Shown here piece after piece: positions 42,128-52,314 of a stretch of DNA of 64,000 nt. The position numbers and the translations under genes were made by a program. Source of the DNA: Bacteroidales bacterium (lineage in GTDB: Bacteria; Bacteroidota; Bacteroidia; Bacteroidales; F082); the NCBI GenBank assembly GCA_016282015.1, contig JAEEJS010000064.1, positions 1 through 64,000 on the forward strand, in the 5' to 3' direction. The notes beneath the pieces were generated by a model. The model had not been told where the DNA came from. It searched no databases and saw only the letters and a program-made list of their open reading frames with translations. The number at the start of each line of letters is the position of its first letter. Positions within the stretch are counted from its first letter, which is position 1.

Positions 42128-43921
42128 ATGAGTGTGAATTTGAAAAATCGGGCAAAAATTTGGCTTAAGTGGTTGAACAGGTGGCGTTTGGCTCACCTAT
42201 CCGACCGTCAGCTGATGCTTATATTGGCTCTGCCCACCGGCTTTTTTGCCGGCTTGGCTGCAGTGGTCATAAAGTTTCTCACCCACACTATCCGCGACTT
42301 CTTCTTCAATCTGCGCACCCAAGATGCCTACATCGACTGGATGTTCTTCATACTTCCACTGATAGGTATATTGTTGACAATCATTGTGATACGCTATATA
42401 ATCCGTCGTGAGGTGGGCCATGGAATTCCGGGCTTGCTCTATGCACTGTCGCGCAACAAAGGCATAGTCAAACCCTACACCACCTATTCCTCCATCATCA
42501 CCAGCGCCTTGACGGTTGGCTTCGGCGGATCGGCCGGACTGGAAGGTCCATCGGTGTCTACAGGCGGCAGCATAGGCTCCAACATAGGCCAGATGTTGAA
42601 ACTCAGCCAGAAGCAAATCAACGTGCTGATAGGCATGGGTGGCGCCTCGGCTCTGGCTGCCATCTTCCAGGCACCTATCACAGGAGTTATTTTTGCCATG
42701 GAGGTCTTCATGATAGACATCTCCATGACGGCCCTTGTGCCAATCATAATATCGGCCTTTGTGGCCATTTTGACCTCCTATTTCTTCCTGGGTCGCGCCA
42801 TTGAATACGAAATCACTATAGCCGAGTCGTTCATCCCGTCCAACTCGTTGTACTACGTGGGTTTGGGCGTGGTTGTCGGACTGGTGTCGGCCTATTTCAT
42901 GAAGGTGTATTTCCAGGTTGGCAAGCGTTTCGGCAGGATAGAGAACCCTTGGCGCCGCTTCTTCCTGGCGGCTTTAGGCTTGGGTACACTGATTTTCGTC
43001 TTCCCATCGCTCTACGGTGAGGGCTACGAAACCATCAATGCCGCTCTGAACGGCAATGTCAACTCCATACTGCAAAACACTATGTTCGAGCAGTATACAG
43101 GCAACATCTGGATAGTGATAATCATCTTTATAGCCATAATTTTCTTCAAGGCTTTCGCCACTTCGCTGACCTTTGCAGCAGGCGGAGTGGGAGGCACTTT
43201 CGCTCCGGCCCTGTTCCTGGGAGCTATGACTGGCATGGTTTATGCCTTGGTTATCAATAATTTGGGAATAGGTTCTCTGGAGGTGTCGAAATTCGCCTTA
43301 GTGGGAATGACAGGCCTCATAGCCGGTATGCTGCACGCCCCTCTGACAGGAATCTTCCTCATAGCCGAAATCACCAACGGCTACTCACTGATGGTGCCAT
43401 TGATGATAGTTTCGGCCCTGTCGCTGGCCATCAACCGAATGTTTTTCACCGAGTCAATCTACACCCGCAGCATAGCCGAGCAAGGTGTGAAAGTGTCGTT
43501 CAACAAGGATGAAACCATACTCAACATGATGACTTCCAGTCACTTGATTGAGACCAACTTCAGCACCATACGTTTTGATCGGACCTTCGGCGACCTTATT
43601 CCGCTTATCTCGTCCTCCTCGCGCAACATATTCCCTGTGGTAGACGAAAACGGCATTTTCAAAGGCCACATCTTGTTTGACGACATCCGCAAGATAATGT
43701 TCGACACCAACCTCTACAATCTGCCGATCGAACATTTCATGGTGATTCCAAGCTATGTGATTAGCCCGGACGAGTCGATGGAAAGCGTGGTCAAGAAGTT
43801 TGAGGAATCGCACAAATACAATATCCCCGTCATCAACGAAGGGAAGTACATAGGCTACATCTCAAGAGCCAATGTATTTACTGCCTATCAGGCAACGCTG
43901 AAAGAAATATCAGCTGAATAA
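42128..43921 (+). CDS. ClC-family chloride channel/antiporter with C-terminal CBS domains
   Basis: GGSAGLEGPSVSTGG; AFATSLTFAAGGVGGTFAPALFLGAM; C-terminal CBS pair. Confidence 0.94.
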   Translation: MSVNLKNRAKIWLKWLNRWRLAHLSDRQLMLILALPTGFFAGLAAVVIKFLTHTIRDFFFNLRTQDAYIDWMFFILPLIGILLTIIVIRYIIRREVGHGIPGLLYALSRNKGIVKPYTTYSSIITSALTVGFGGSAGLEGPSVSTGGSIGSNIGQMLKLSQKQINVLIGMGGASALAAIFQAPITGVIFAMEVFMIDISMTALVPIIISAFVAILTSYFFLGRAIEYEITIAESFIPSNSLYYVGLGVVVGLVSAYFMKVYFQVGKRFGRIENPWRRFFLAALGLGTLIFVFPSLYGEGYETINAALNGNVNSILQNTMFEQYTGNIWIVIIIFIAIIFFKAFATSLTFAAGGVGGTFAPALFLGAMTGMVYALVINNLGIGSLEVSKFALVGMTGLIAGMLHAPLTGIFLIAEITNGYSLMVPLMIVSALSLAINRMFFTESIYTRSIAEQGVKVSFNKDETILNMMTSSHLIETNFSTIRFDRTFGDLIPLISSSSRNIFPVVDENGIFKGHILFDDIRKIMFDTNLYNLPIEHFMVIPSYVISPDESMESVVKKFEESHKYNIPVINEGKYIGYISRANVFTAYQATLKEISAE

Positions 43922-43930
43922 TTCTCTTGC

Positions 43931-43972
43931 GTCATTTCGACCGAAGCCGCAAGGCGGAGCGGAGAAATCTCC
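43931..43972. repeat. Family A repeat, left copy of an inverted pair
   Basis: GTCATTTCGACCGAAGCCGCAAGGCGGAGCGGAGAAATCTCC. Confidence 0.8.
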
Positions 43973-43999
43973 AACAAATTTGCAGCTCCTCTGTTTGCA

Positions 44000-44048
44000 G
44001 GAGATTTCTCCATTCCGTTCCATTTCATTCCACTTCAGTCGAAATGAC
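44000..44048. repeat. Family A repeat, right (inverted) copy; overlaps the exosortase-like stop codon
   Basis: GGAGATTTCTCCATTCCG...CACTTCAGTCGAAATGAC. Confidence 0.8.
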
Positions 44049-44631
44049 GGGCCTTTGAATGATGGAAGTAATCATTCCACACCATCCACATCAGGAAGAT
44101 CACCACATAAAACATTATTTTAAAGATAACGTCATGCGCCAAGGCGAAGTCGTTGGGGAAAGGTCTTAAAAACAAGGCTATTCCGACCACTCTCACCACG
44201 TTGGTGAACTCCACTATGACAAGGCCCAGCGGTATGTACCACAGTTTGTGTTTCCAAGGACCCGGGTATAAGAGCATGAGGAACAGCCAGTGCATCCACT
44301 GCTTGAGGCTGGTGCACTCGGGCGCCACGCTGACGCAGGAATAAGTGCCTTTGTTGTTGAGGAACCAAATTGCCTGGTCTTTGGTGAAAAAGTCAATCTT
44401 GAAGATATTCTCCAAGGTCCAGGTGCTCTGGTCGAACAGCAGCTTGGAAGCCCACACGAACAGCTTGTCAACCAAATCCTTAATCGGCCAGTAGTCGAGC
44501 CATTCGTTCCATATCACATAGAGAATATGGAAGCTGAAAATCAGCACGAAAAACAGCCCTACGTCGAAGTAGGTCTGGTAACGCTTGTCAGCGTAAAGCT
44601 CCTTGATTTTATCCTTAGTTATCAAACTCAT
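44035..44631 (-). CDS. Exosortase/archaeosortase-family putative transpeptidase
   Basis: Polytopic 198 aa; candidate Cys (APECTSLKQW), Arg (FTNVVRVVGIAL) and His (ALAHDVIFKIMFY) in family order and spacing. Confidence 0.7.
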   Translation of the reverse strand: MSLITKDKIKELYADKRYQTYFDVGLFFVLIFSFHILYVIWNEWLDYWPIKDLVDKLFVWASKLLFDQSTWTLENIFKIDFFTKDQAIWFLNNKGTYSCVSVAPECTSLKQWMHWLFLMLLYPGPWKHKLWYIPLGLVIVEFTNVVRVVGIALFLRPFPNDFALAHDVIFKIMFYVVIFLMWMVWNDYFHHSKARHFD

Positions 44632-45404
44632 TTGATTCTGAAGCCTACTGTGATTAAAACAGAGCGCACTTTCGACTCAGCGTCGTTGTAAGTGAAGTGA
44701 ATGTCATCGTCAGCATCCACTCCGCTTTCCAGATATGGAGTTTTCTGCTTTATCAGATCCATGAAGCCCATGGTGAAGCGGGCCGACACGAACACATTTT
44801 CGAAAACGTTAACAGTCACACCGCCTATGGCGTTGAGGTTGAAAGGAGCATACTCAGTGTCGCTTGTGTAAACCACGCTCTTGTGGTTGATGCCGCGCTC
44901 AGTCTCCTTAATCATGCGGAAGCAGTAGCTTGGCTGCACACCCAGGTCGATGCTCATCAGTTGGTTGAAGACAAACACCCGGGCCATCACCGAGGCGCTC
45001 ACATTGTCCATCTTGGTGTTCGACTTGTAAGCGTAAGTGACATATTCGTCGTCACCTATGTTTTTCTTGCGGACGTTGCCTGTAAGAATGTAACCAGTCT
45101 TGTTGTAAAGCAGCTCAAACTGCAGCCCGAGTCTTTTGGTGGCTCTGTATTCGAATATGCCGCCAATCGTAAAACCGTAGTTGGGCTTGACATGGGCATC
45201 GTTGACCGTCAGGTAGGACACCTCATAATTGTCGCCTGAAATCATGATGGTGTTGACCTCACTGTCGTCGTAGTAAAGCTTGCTGTCGACCGCCATCCAG
45301 TTGACACTTCCGCCTAAAAATATGCCGTAATGTATGCCCTCTTGGGCTAATCCGCTGATTGTTATTAGAATAACAGCAGAAATCAGGAATACAATCTTCT
45401 TCAT
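44628..45404 (-). CDS. Outer membrane beta-barrel protein translationally coupled to the exosortase-like gene
   Basis: Signal peptide MKKIVFLISAVILITISGLAQ; OmpA/PorT-like beta strands; ATGA overlap with 44631. Confidence 0.65.
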   Translation of the reverse strand: MKKIVFLISAVILITISGLAQEGIHYGIFLGGSVNWMAVDSKLYYDDSEVNTIMISGDNYEVSYLTVNDAHVKPNYGFTIGGIFEYRATKRLGLQFELLYNKTGYILTGNVRKKNIGDDEYVTYAYKSNTKMDNVSASVMARVFVFNQLMSIDLGVQPSYCFRMIKETERGINHKSVVYTSDTEYAPFNLNAIGGVTVNVFENVFVSARFTMGFMDLIKQKTPYLESGVDADDDIHFTYNDAESKVRSVLITVGFRIK

Positions 45405-45450
45405 TTTCAAAAAAATTTTTGACAAAATTAAGCAAAAATAATAAAAGTAG

Positions 45451-45458
45451 TATATTTG
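45451..45458 (+). promoter_or_regulatory. -7 box (TATATTTG)
   Basis: TAnnTTTG 23 bp upstream of ATG 45481. Confidence 0.45.
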
Positions 45459-45480
45459 TAAGATTTTTTTGGGTAAAAAT

Positions 45481-46275
45481 ATGAATTTAAGGGTAACATG
45501 TGTGCAAAGCGACATAGTCGCGCTCGATGCGGAGGCCAACCGTAGGCACTTCGAGCAGATGCTTGAAAATGCTGGTCAGACCGACGTCATAGTTTTGCCC
45601 GAAACTTTCACCACAGGCTTCCCTGCCGACCCCAACGTCTATGCCGAGCCTTTGGGCGGCCCGACCATGGAATGGATGGAAAAAATTGCCAAAGCCAAAA
45701 ACTGTGCGGTCTGCGGCACCATTTTGACCAAGGTCGGAGGGCATAACTGTTGTCAAAACAAGACAAAAGAAGGCTTTTACAACAGCTTTATCTGGATGGA
45801 GCCCGACTGGAAGTTCTACGTTTACAACAAGAAGCATCTGTTCACCGAAGGTGGCGAGGTGGGCCTGAATCCAGGCGAGGAGCTCATCACCATAGAGTAC
45901 AAAAGCTGGCGCATCAGGCCGTTTGTGTGCTACGACCTGCGCTTCCCCGTTTGGAACCGCAACAGCTTCCGCGACGGACGTTTCGAGTACGACCTGGCAG
46001 TCTACAGCGCGGAATGGCCCGAAAGCAAGGCATACATCTGGAAAGCCTTGCTGCAAGCCAGAGCCATTGAGAATCAGGCATATACAGTGGGAGTGAATAG
46101 GGTAGGAACGGACGACAACGGAATAGTTTACGACGGGAGCAGCATAGTCTTCAATATGAAGGGGCGCGAGACGGCCAAGGCTGAGGGAGCTGACTGTGTG
46201 TTCACCGCCGAGTTGAATATGGAGGAACTGAAGAGTTTCAGGGAGCATTTCCCTGTTTCAAAAGATTGGGATTGA
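45481..46275 (+). CDS. Carbon-nitrogen hydrolase (omega-amidase/YafV-like)
   Basis: VLPETFTTGF; KKHLFTEGGE; RPFVCYDLRFPVW Glu-Lys-Cys triad. Confidence 0.9.
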   Translation: MNLRVTCVQSDIVALDAEANRRHFEQMLENAGQTDVIVLPETFTTGFPADPNVYAEPLGGPTMEWMEKIAKAKNCAVCGTILTKVGGHNCCQNKTKEGFYNSFIWMEPDWKFYVYNKKHLFTEGGEVGLNPGEELITIEYKSWRIRPFVCYDLRFPVWNRNSFRDGRFEYDLAVYSAEWPESKAYIWKALLQARAIENQAYTVGVNRVGTDDNGIVYDGSSIVFNMKGRETAKAEGADCVFTAELNMEELKSFREHFPVSKDWD

Positions 46276-46303
46276 TTTAGTTTGGAGTTAAAATTAACAG
46301 AGT

Positions 46304-47644
46304 ATGGATATTATCATTGCGGGTGATGGAGAAGTCGGTTTGCATCTGGCGGAAGCGTTGGAGCATAGCGACCACAATATCACCATTGTTGACCCACACG
46401 AGGAGTTGCTGAAGATGATGGAGTCGCATTCCGACCTCATGACCATAGCAGGCGACTCAACTTCGATCAACACTTTGCAGAAAGCCAACGTGAAAAAGGC
46501 CGACATGGTCATAGCGGTGCTTCACGACGAGCATATTAACCTGCTGACTGGCATCTTGGCCAAGAAGCTGGGTGCCAAACGTGTCATAGCGCGTGTCAAC
46601 ACCATGGAAAACATAGGCCAGGAGGCTTGGCGTATCTATCAGGACTTAGGCATAGACGGCATAGTTTCGCCTGAGGACATTGCGGCTCAGGAGATAGTGT
46701 CGCTGCTCAAGCAGACAGGAGCCACCGAGGCTTACGATTTTGCAGGCGGCAAACTCGAGATGTACATGATGAAGATTGAGGACCATGCTGTCATAGTCAA
46801 CAAAACGCTGGACCAGGTGCAGGAGCGCTTCAAACACCTCGATTTCAAGCCGGTGGCAGTGCATCGCCGTCAGAACACCTTCATCCCTCACGGGGCCGAC
46901 AAGCTCATGGCCGACGATATGCTTTACGTCATCTCCAAACCTCACGCTATCAAGGAGTTGATGGCTTTGAGCGGCAAACAGCAGTACAGTATCCACAATG
47001 TGATGATAATAGGCGGCGGACGAGTGGGCCGCATGACAGCCAAGCGTCTTGAGAAGGACATGGACATCAAGATCATAGAAAGCAATTACGGACGCTGTCA
47101 GGAGCTGTCAAGCATATTGTCCGACACTCTGGTGGTGCATGCCGACGCCCGCAACGTCGACAAGCTTGAGGAAGAAGGCATCAAGAGTGTGGACGCCTTC
47201 ATCGCCGTCACAGAAAACACCGAGACCAACATTCTCACATGCCTGCAGGCCAAGGCCTACGGAGTGAAGCGTACCATAGCCTTGGTTGAGAACATCGACT
47301 ATATCGACATTTCGCAAAACATAGGCATAGATACCATTATCAACAAGAAACTCATAGCTGCCAGCTACATAGTGCGCTACACCTTGGGCGACAATGTGTC
47401 GACCTTGAAGGTGCTCAGCGGCATAGACGCTGACATAGTGGAGTTTGTGGTGCCCGACGGCTGTCAGGCTACCATGAGACCTATAAACCGTCTGCATGTG
47501 CCCGAAGGTGCCATCATTGCCGGCATTATCCGTGGCGAGCAGAGTTTCATAGCTACCAACGAACTGCAGATTGAGGCCGAAGACCGTGTAGTGGTGTTTG
47601 CCCTGCCGCAAGCTGTGAAAGAGGTTGAACGATTGTTCCGCTAA
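46304..47644 (+). CDS. trkA: Trk system potassium uptake protein TrkA
   Basis: Two tandem Rossmann/RCK units (IIIAGDGEVGLHLAEAL; VMIIGGGRVGRMTAKRL). Confidence 0.93.
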   Translation: MDIIIAGDGEVGLHLAEALEHSDHNITIVDPHEELLKMMESHSDLMTIAGDSTSINTLQKANVKKADMVIAVLHDEHINLLTGILAKKLGAKRVIARVNTMENIGQEAWRIYQDLGIDGIVSPEDIAAQEIVSLLKQTGATEAYDFAGGKLEMYMMKIEDHAVIVNKTLDQVQERFKHLDFKPVAVHRRQNTFIPHGADKLMADDMLYVISKPHAIKELMALSGKQQYSIHNVMIIGGGRVGRMTAKRLEKDMDIKIIESNYGRCQELSSILSDTLVVHADARNVDKLEEEGIKSVDAFIAVTENTETNILTCLQAKAYGVKRTIALVENIDYIDISQNIGIDTIINKKLIAASYIVRYTLGDNVSTLKVLSGIDADIVEFVVPDGCQATMRPINRLHVPEGAIIAGIIRGEQSFIATNELQIEAEDRVVVFALPQAVKEVERLFR

Positions 47645-49581
47645 TGAAGAAAATACCGGTTTTCGTTAAGATAACAGTAAAGCTGTACCTGCTTTTGATA
47701 GCCATTTACACCGCTTTCAGGGTGGCTTTGCTGCTGTTGAACTTAGACCGTGTAGGCACTACCACTTTCAGTGAAGTGGTGCGTGCTTTTGTAATGGGAG
47801 TGCGCTTTGACGTTGTTACTATTGGGTTTATCATAGCCATCCCGACCATAATTTTAATATTATTCTCGTTTTTCGGCCGAAAAAGCAGGGTTTTCGAAAT
47901 AATTTACACCTGGTTTCTGACGGTTTGTTTCACTTTCACATTTGGCATTTGTTCTGCCGACATTCCGTACTTCGAACAGTTTTTCGACCGTTTTAACATT
48001 ACGGCATTCGAGTGGATGGCCACTGGCGACAGCGTCTTCGTTTTCAAGATGATTTTCGAGGAGCCCACCTACATCCTCATGATGATACCAGTTTTGATGG
48101 CGGGCTTTGTGTTCTGGTTCTTTGCCAACAGGATAATGAAGAATTCAACCGGCTGGGAATCAGTGGGATACCTGAGATATGGCATCTACACACTATTGCT
48201 TGGCGGACTCATTTTCATAGGGATGCGAGGCCGACTCAACGAAAAATCGCCCATTATGGTAGGCACAGCCTATTTCTGCAACAACGCCATGCTCAACCAG
48301 TTGGGACTGAACCCCAACTTCACCCTGGCGCGAAGCTGGCTCGACAGTCTCGACCCTGACAATCAGACGGTTAGGTTTATGCCCGACGAGGAAGCCATAC
48401 ACAACATGCAGCAGTATCTCGGCATAGAAAAACCCAACGATGACTATCCTCTGGCCCGAACTGTGGAAGGCAGCACAGACCCCAAGAATTACAACGTGAT
48501 AGTGGTGATTATGGAAAGCATGAGCTACAACAAGACGGCTCATGGCGGCAACTCCCGCAACCTGACGCCTTTCCTCGACTCTCTGATGGATAAATCGTTG
48601 AGTTTCAACAACTGTTACACTAGCGGCACCCATACATATTGCGGCATTTACACCACTTTCACATCCTATCCGGTGGTGTTCCGCAACCACGCTTTGAAGC
48701 GCATTCCGGTTTTGCAATATGACGGATTTGCAGCAGTTTTGCAAAATCTGGGTTACCAGACCGCCTATTTCACCACTCACGACAAGGAGTTCGACAATGT
48801 TGCGGGCTTTTTGAGCCTGAACGAAGTGGAGAGGGTGGTGTCGCAGGCCGATTACCCCGTCAGCGAGGTTAAAACCACTTTAGGTGTGCCCGACGACTAT
48901 ATGTTTCGCTACTCCATGGACATCTACGACTATATGGCGGCTCAGGGCAAGCCATTCTTTGCCGCTATGATGACCGCCTCCGACCACGGCCCGTACTACA
49001 TTCCCGATTATTTCGAGCCGCGAAGCACCGAGATAAAGTACCAGATTACAGAATATGCCGACTGGTCGCTGCAACGCTTTATGGAGCTGGCCTCCGCCAA
49101 GCCATGGTACGACAACACATTGTTTGTGTTTGTGGCCGACCACGGAGCCGCTCTCGACACCGACTATTCCATCCCTCTGAGCTACTACCACAGCCCTCTG
49201 ATATTCTACAAACACGGCATGGAGGCTGTGGCGAGCGAGGCACTCGCGAGCCAGATGGACATATTCCCCACTGTGATGGGCATTTTGGGTAAACCTTACG
49301 TTAACAACACCTTTGGCATAGACCTGCTGAACGACAGCCGGCCATACGTATACTTCATGGGAGACAACAAATACGGGGTGCTGGACGGCGAGTGGCTGTT
49401 CATCAACAAGCCTGGCGCCGGAAAGAAAGGATTGTACAAATACCGCGATAAGGACATAACCAACTGGCTGGAAGTGTATCCCGAGCTGGGCGAAGCCATG
49501 CAAAAATACGGTGAATCGGCCTGGCAAATGAGTGAATATCAATTGATTAAGAAAAAAACAAAAATTTTGCTTGACAAATAG
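47644..49581 (+). CDS. LTA synthase-family sulfatase / phosphoglycerol or phosphoethanolamine transferase
   Basis: N-terminal TMs; VVIMESMSYNKTAHGGNSRNLTPFLDSL; CYTSGTHTYCGIY; FVFVADHG. Confidence 0.87.
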   Translation: MKKIPVFVKITVKLYLLLIAIYTAFRVALLLLNLDRVGTTTFSEVVRAFVMGVRFDVVTIGFIIAIPTIILILFSFFGRKSRVFEIIYTWFLTVCFTFTFGICSADIPYFEQFFDRFNITAFEWMATGDSVFVFKMIFEEPTYILMMIPVLMAGFVFWFFANRIMKNSTGWESVGYLRYGIYTLLLGGLIFIGMRGRLNEKSPIMVGTAYFCNNAMLNQLGLNPNFTLARSWLDSLDPDNQTVRFMPDEEAIHNMQQYLGIEKPNDDYPLARTVEGSTDPKNYNVIVVIMESMSYNKTAHGGNSRNLTPFLDSLMDKSLSFNNCYTSGTHTYCGIYTTFTSYPVVFRNHALKRIPVLQYDGFAAVLQNLGYQTAYFTTHDKEFDNVAGFLSLNEVERVVSQADYPVSEVKTTLGVPDDYMFRYSMDIYDYMAAQGKPFFAAMMTASDHGPYYIPDYFEPRSTEIKYQITEYADWSLQRFMELASAKPWYDNTLFVFVADHGAALDTDYSIPLSYYHSPLIFYKHGMEAVASEALASQMDIFPTVMGILGKPYVNNTFGIDLLNDSRPYVYFMGDNKYGVLDGEWLFINKPGAGKKGLYKYRDKDITNWLEVYPELGEAMQKYGESAWQMSEYQLIKKKTKILLDK

Positions 49582-49591
49582 AAAAAAGTTG

Positions 49592-49599
49592 TAATTTTG
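49592..49599 (+). promoter_or_regulatory. -7 box (TAATTTTG) for tRNA-Gln
   Basis: TAnnTTTG 10 bp upstream of the tRNA. Confidence 0.5.
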
Positions 49600-49609
49600 C
49601 AGCCGGAAT

Positions 49610-49682
49610 TGCCCAATGGTGTAATTGGCAACACGACTGACTCTGGATCAGTAAAGTCTAGGTTCGAACCCTGGTTGGGCAA
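49610..49682 (+). tRNA. tRNA-Gln (anticodon CTG)
   Basis: TGCCCAA TGGTGTAATTGGCA ACACGACTGACTCTGGATCAGT ... GGTTCGAACCC ... TTGGGCA A. Confidence 0.93.
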
Positions 49683-49757
49683 CATAATGGAAATTGAGGT
49701 ATCGAAAAATATCTCAATTTTTTTATTAATTTTTGTCAGACCTATCTTTTTATTCAT

Positions 49758-49765
49758 TAACTTTG
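49758..49765 (+). promoter_or_regulatory. -7 box (TAACTTTG) for the UpxY leader transcript
   Basis: TAnnTTTG 166 bp upstream of the UpxY ATG. Confidence 0.45.
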
Positions 49766-49846
49766 CAATGGACTATTTTTTCGCTTTTGTGGTGGGTTTA
49801 GTATAGCCAAAGATGAGCGAAAAATCCCAATACGATTTTGTAAATG

Positions 49847-49896
49847 ATTGAAATCCAATTAATTAGCTGATTTCAATGTCCCCGAGATACGCTCGG
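49847..49896 (+). promoter_or_regulatory. Structured leader: two consecutive hairpins upstream of UpxY
   Basis: ATTGAAATC-N13-GATTTCAAT (9-bp stem) then CCGAG-ATACG-CTCGG (5-bp stem). Confidence 0.55.
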
Positions 49897-49931
49897 TCCT
49901 ATAGGTGTGCCCTCCAAAAAGGTAGCAAGTA

Positions 49932-50519
49932 ATGAAGCAAAAAGACAGGAATTCCACAGCTTGGTATGTGATGCGGGTCACTTATCAGAGAGAGTTGGCC
50001 ACTGCGGAACTCCTCAACGAGATGGGGATAGAGAACTACATTCCCACCGTCCGAATCAAAATCCGCAACGAAAAAGGAGTGTCCATAGGGTGGAAAACCG
50101 AGCCTCTGGTTCACAACTACATATTCATTCGCGAGTCGTACAACCGCATCTACGAACTCAAGCAAGGCAAGCTCGAGCATTTGCGCTTCCTGATGGAGAA
50201 AGACCCAATCACCGGACAAAGCAACGCACAGTGTGTGCCCGACAAGCAGATGGCCGACTTCATCAAGATAGTGAGGACAAGCGGCATGAAGCCAGTGCCG
50301 GTCGACATCGACCTGCGCAAGGGCGACCGGGTGAGAGTGGTGATGGGGCCTTTCGAAGGTGTTGAAGGCACCTTCATCAGAATGCCTAACCGTCACGAGA
50401 AGAGGGTGGTCATCAAAATCGAGGGAGTGGCGGCAGTGGCCACAGTCGAGCTCAAGAGTTCGGAAGTCGAGAAGCTAGAAGTCAATAAAGAAACAAAGCA
50501 AAAGAAATACAACATATGA
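49932..50519 (+). CDS. UpxY-family transcription antiterminator (NusG-like)
   Basis: [55 protein letters not shown] domain; first gene of a polysaccharide locus. Confidence 0.92.
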   Translation: MKQKDRNSTAWYVMRVTYQRELATAELLNEMGIENYIPTVRIKIRNEKGVSIGWKTEPLVHNYIFIRESYNRIYELKQGKLEHLRFLMEKDPITGQSNAQCVPDKQMADFIKIVRTSGMKPVPVDIDLRKGDRVRVVMGPFEGVEGTFIRMPNRHEKRVVIKIEGVAAVATVELKSSEVEKLEVNKETKQKKYNI

Positions 50520-51760
50520 ACATCGCAGTAGCAGGTACCGGTTACGTCGGATTGAGCATAGCCACATTGCTGGCGCAGAATAATGCTGTTACTGCAGTTG
50601 ATGTGCTCCCTGAAAAGGTTGAGAAGATCAACAGAAAACAATCACCTATTCAGGATGAATACATTGAGAAGTATTTGGCTGAAAAGCCGCTGAACCTGCA
50701 GGCTACCTTAGACGCCAAGACTGCATATGAAAATGCCGACTTTGTGGTTATCGCCACTCCTACCAATTATGACCCTCACACCAACAACTTCGACACCTCG
50801 CATGTTGAGGAAGTGGTCGAGGAAGTGCTGGCGGTCAATCCGGAGGCGGTTATGGTTATCAAGAGTACAGTGCCGGTTGGTTATACCGACAGCCTTTACG
50901 CTAAATACGCTGCAAAAGGAGTTAAAAAACTAAATCTGCTGTTTTCGCCGGAGTTTTTGAGGGAAAGCAAGGCCTTGTACGATAATCTTTATCCTTCGAG
51001 GATTATTGTCGGTTATCCTGACAATCTCCGCCAAGCTTCAGAGACTTTTGCCAACATTTTGAAGCAAGGCGCCCTGCAGCCCGATGTTCCAGTCCTGCTG
51101 ATGGGCACTAAAGAAGCCGAAGCGGTAAAGTTGTTTGCGAATACATATTTGGCACTTAGGGTGAGTTTCTTCAACGAGCTTGACACTTACGCTGAAGTCA
51201 AAGGTCTTGACACTCAAGCCATTATTGACGGCATCTGCCTTGACCCTCGTATCGGCAGTCATTACAACAACCCGTCTTTCGGTTACGGAGGCTACTGCCT
51301 GCCGAAAGACACCAAGCAGCTGCTGGCCAACTATGCCGATGTGCCTCAGAACATGATGAGCGCCATAGTCGAGAGCAACCGCACCCGCAAGGATTTTATT
51401 GCCGACCAGGTGCTTAAGAAAGCCGGCTACTACGACTACTTCGACAACGGCAGCTACAATGCCAATGAAGAGAAGGAATGCGTTATCGGAGTGTTCCGCC
51501 TGACCATGAAGTCCAACTCCGACAACTTCCGCCAGTCGTCCATACAGGGAGTGATGAAACGCGTCAAGGCCAAAGGCGCCAAGGTTATAATCTACGAGCC
51601 CACTTTGGAAGACGGAACCACCTTCTTCGGTTCGCTGGTAGTGAACGACCTGGCCAAGTTCAAGCAGCAGTCGCAGGCCATAATAGCCAACCGTTACGAC
51701 AGCTGCCTGGACGATGTTAAAGACAAAGTTTACACTAGAGATATTTTCAAGAGAGATTAA
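50516..51760 (+). CDS. ugd: UDP-glucose 6-dehydrogenase
   Basis: [59 protein letters not shown]. Confidence 0.94.
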   Translation: MNIAVAGTGYVGLSIATLLAQNNAVTAVDVLPEKVEKINRKQSPIQDEYIEKYLAEKPLNLQATLDAKTAYENADFVVIATPTNYDPHTNNFDTSHVEEVVEEVLAVNPEAVMVIKSTVPVGYTDSLYAKYAAKGVKKLNLLFSPEFLRESKALYDNLYPSRIIVGYPDNLRQASETFANILKQGALQPDVPVLLMGTKEAEAVKLFANTYLALRVSFFNELDTYAEVKGLDTQAIIDGICLDPRIGSHYNNPSFGYGGYCLPKDTKQLLANYADVPQNMMSAIVESNRTRKDFIADQVLKKAGYYDYFDNGSYNANEEKECVIGVFRLTMKSNSDNFRQSSIQGVMKRVKAKGAKVIIYEPTLEDGTTFFGSLVVNDLAKFKQQSQAIIANRYDSCLDDVKDKVYTRDIFKRD

Positions 51761-51768
51761 AACAGGGA

Positions 51769-52314
51769 ATGGAAGTCAAGACAACCGCCATTGAGGGTGT
51801 ACTGATAATAGAGCCGACAGTGTTTGGAGATGAGCGCGGCTATTTTTTTGAAAGTTTCAACGAAAGAGAGTTTCGCCGGAAGACAGGTCTGGATGTAAAA
51901 TTCATTCAGGACAACGAGAGCAAGAGCCGCTACGGAGTGTTGCGCGGGCTGCACTTTCAGAAAGCCCCCTTCGAGCAGGCAAAGCTGGTCAGAGTGGTCA
52001 AGGGCAGAGTGTTCGATGTAGCGGTCGACATACGCAAAGGCTCACCCACTTTCGGAAAATATACAGCAGTCGAGCTGACGGGCGACAACCACCGTCAGTG
52101 CTTCATACCAAGAGGTTTTGCACACGGCTTCTGCGTGTTGAGCGACGAGGCGGTGTTCCAGTACAAGTGCGACGAGTTCTATCATCCCGAGGCTGAAGAC
52201 GCCATAGCCTGGGACGATCCCGACATAGCAATACAGTGGCCCATACCCGTCAGCGACATAATACTCTCGGACAAAGACAAAAATCATCCGAGGCTCAGAG
52301 ACAGCAAGATATGA
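51769..52314 (+). CDS. rfbC: dTDP-4-dehydrorhamnose 3,5-epimerase
   Basis: DERGYFFESFNEREFRR; RGLHFQ; VDIRKGSPTFGKY; FIPRGFAHGFCVLS. Confidence 0.96.
   Translation: MEVKTTAIEGVLIIEPTVFGDERGYFFESFNEREFRRKTGLDVKFIQDNESKSRYGVLRGLHFQKAPFEQAKLVRVVKGRVFDVAVDIRKGSPTFGKYTAVELTGDNHRQCFIPRGFAHGFCVLSDEAVFQYKCDEFYHPEAEDAIAWDDPDIAIQWPIPVSDIILSDKDKNHPRLRDSKI

Noticed and set aside
49921-49929. ops-like GGTAGCAAG just before the UpxY start
   Set aside because: Only six bases match the RfaH ops core and the site overlaps the expected ribosome-binding region; likely coincidence.
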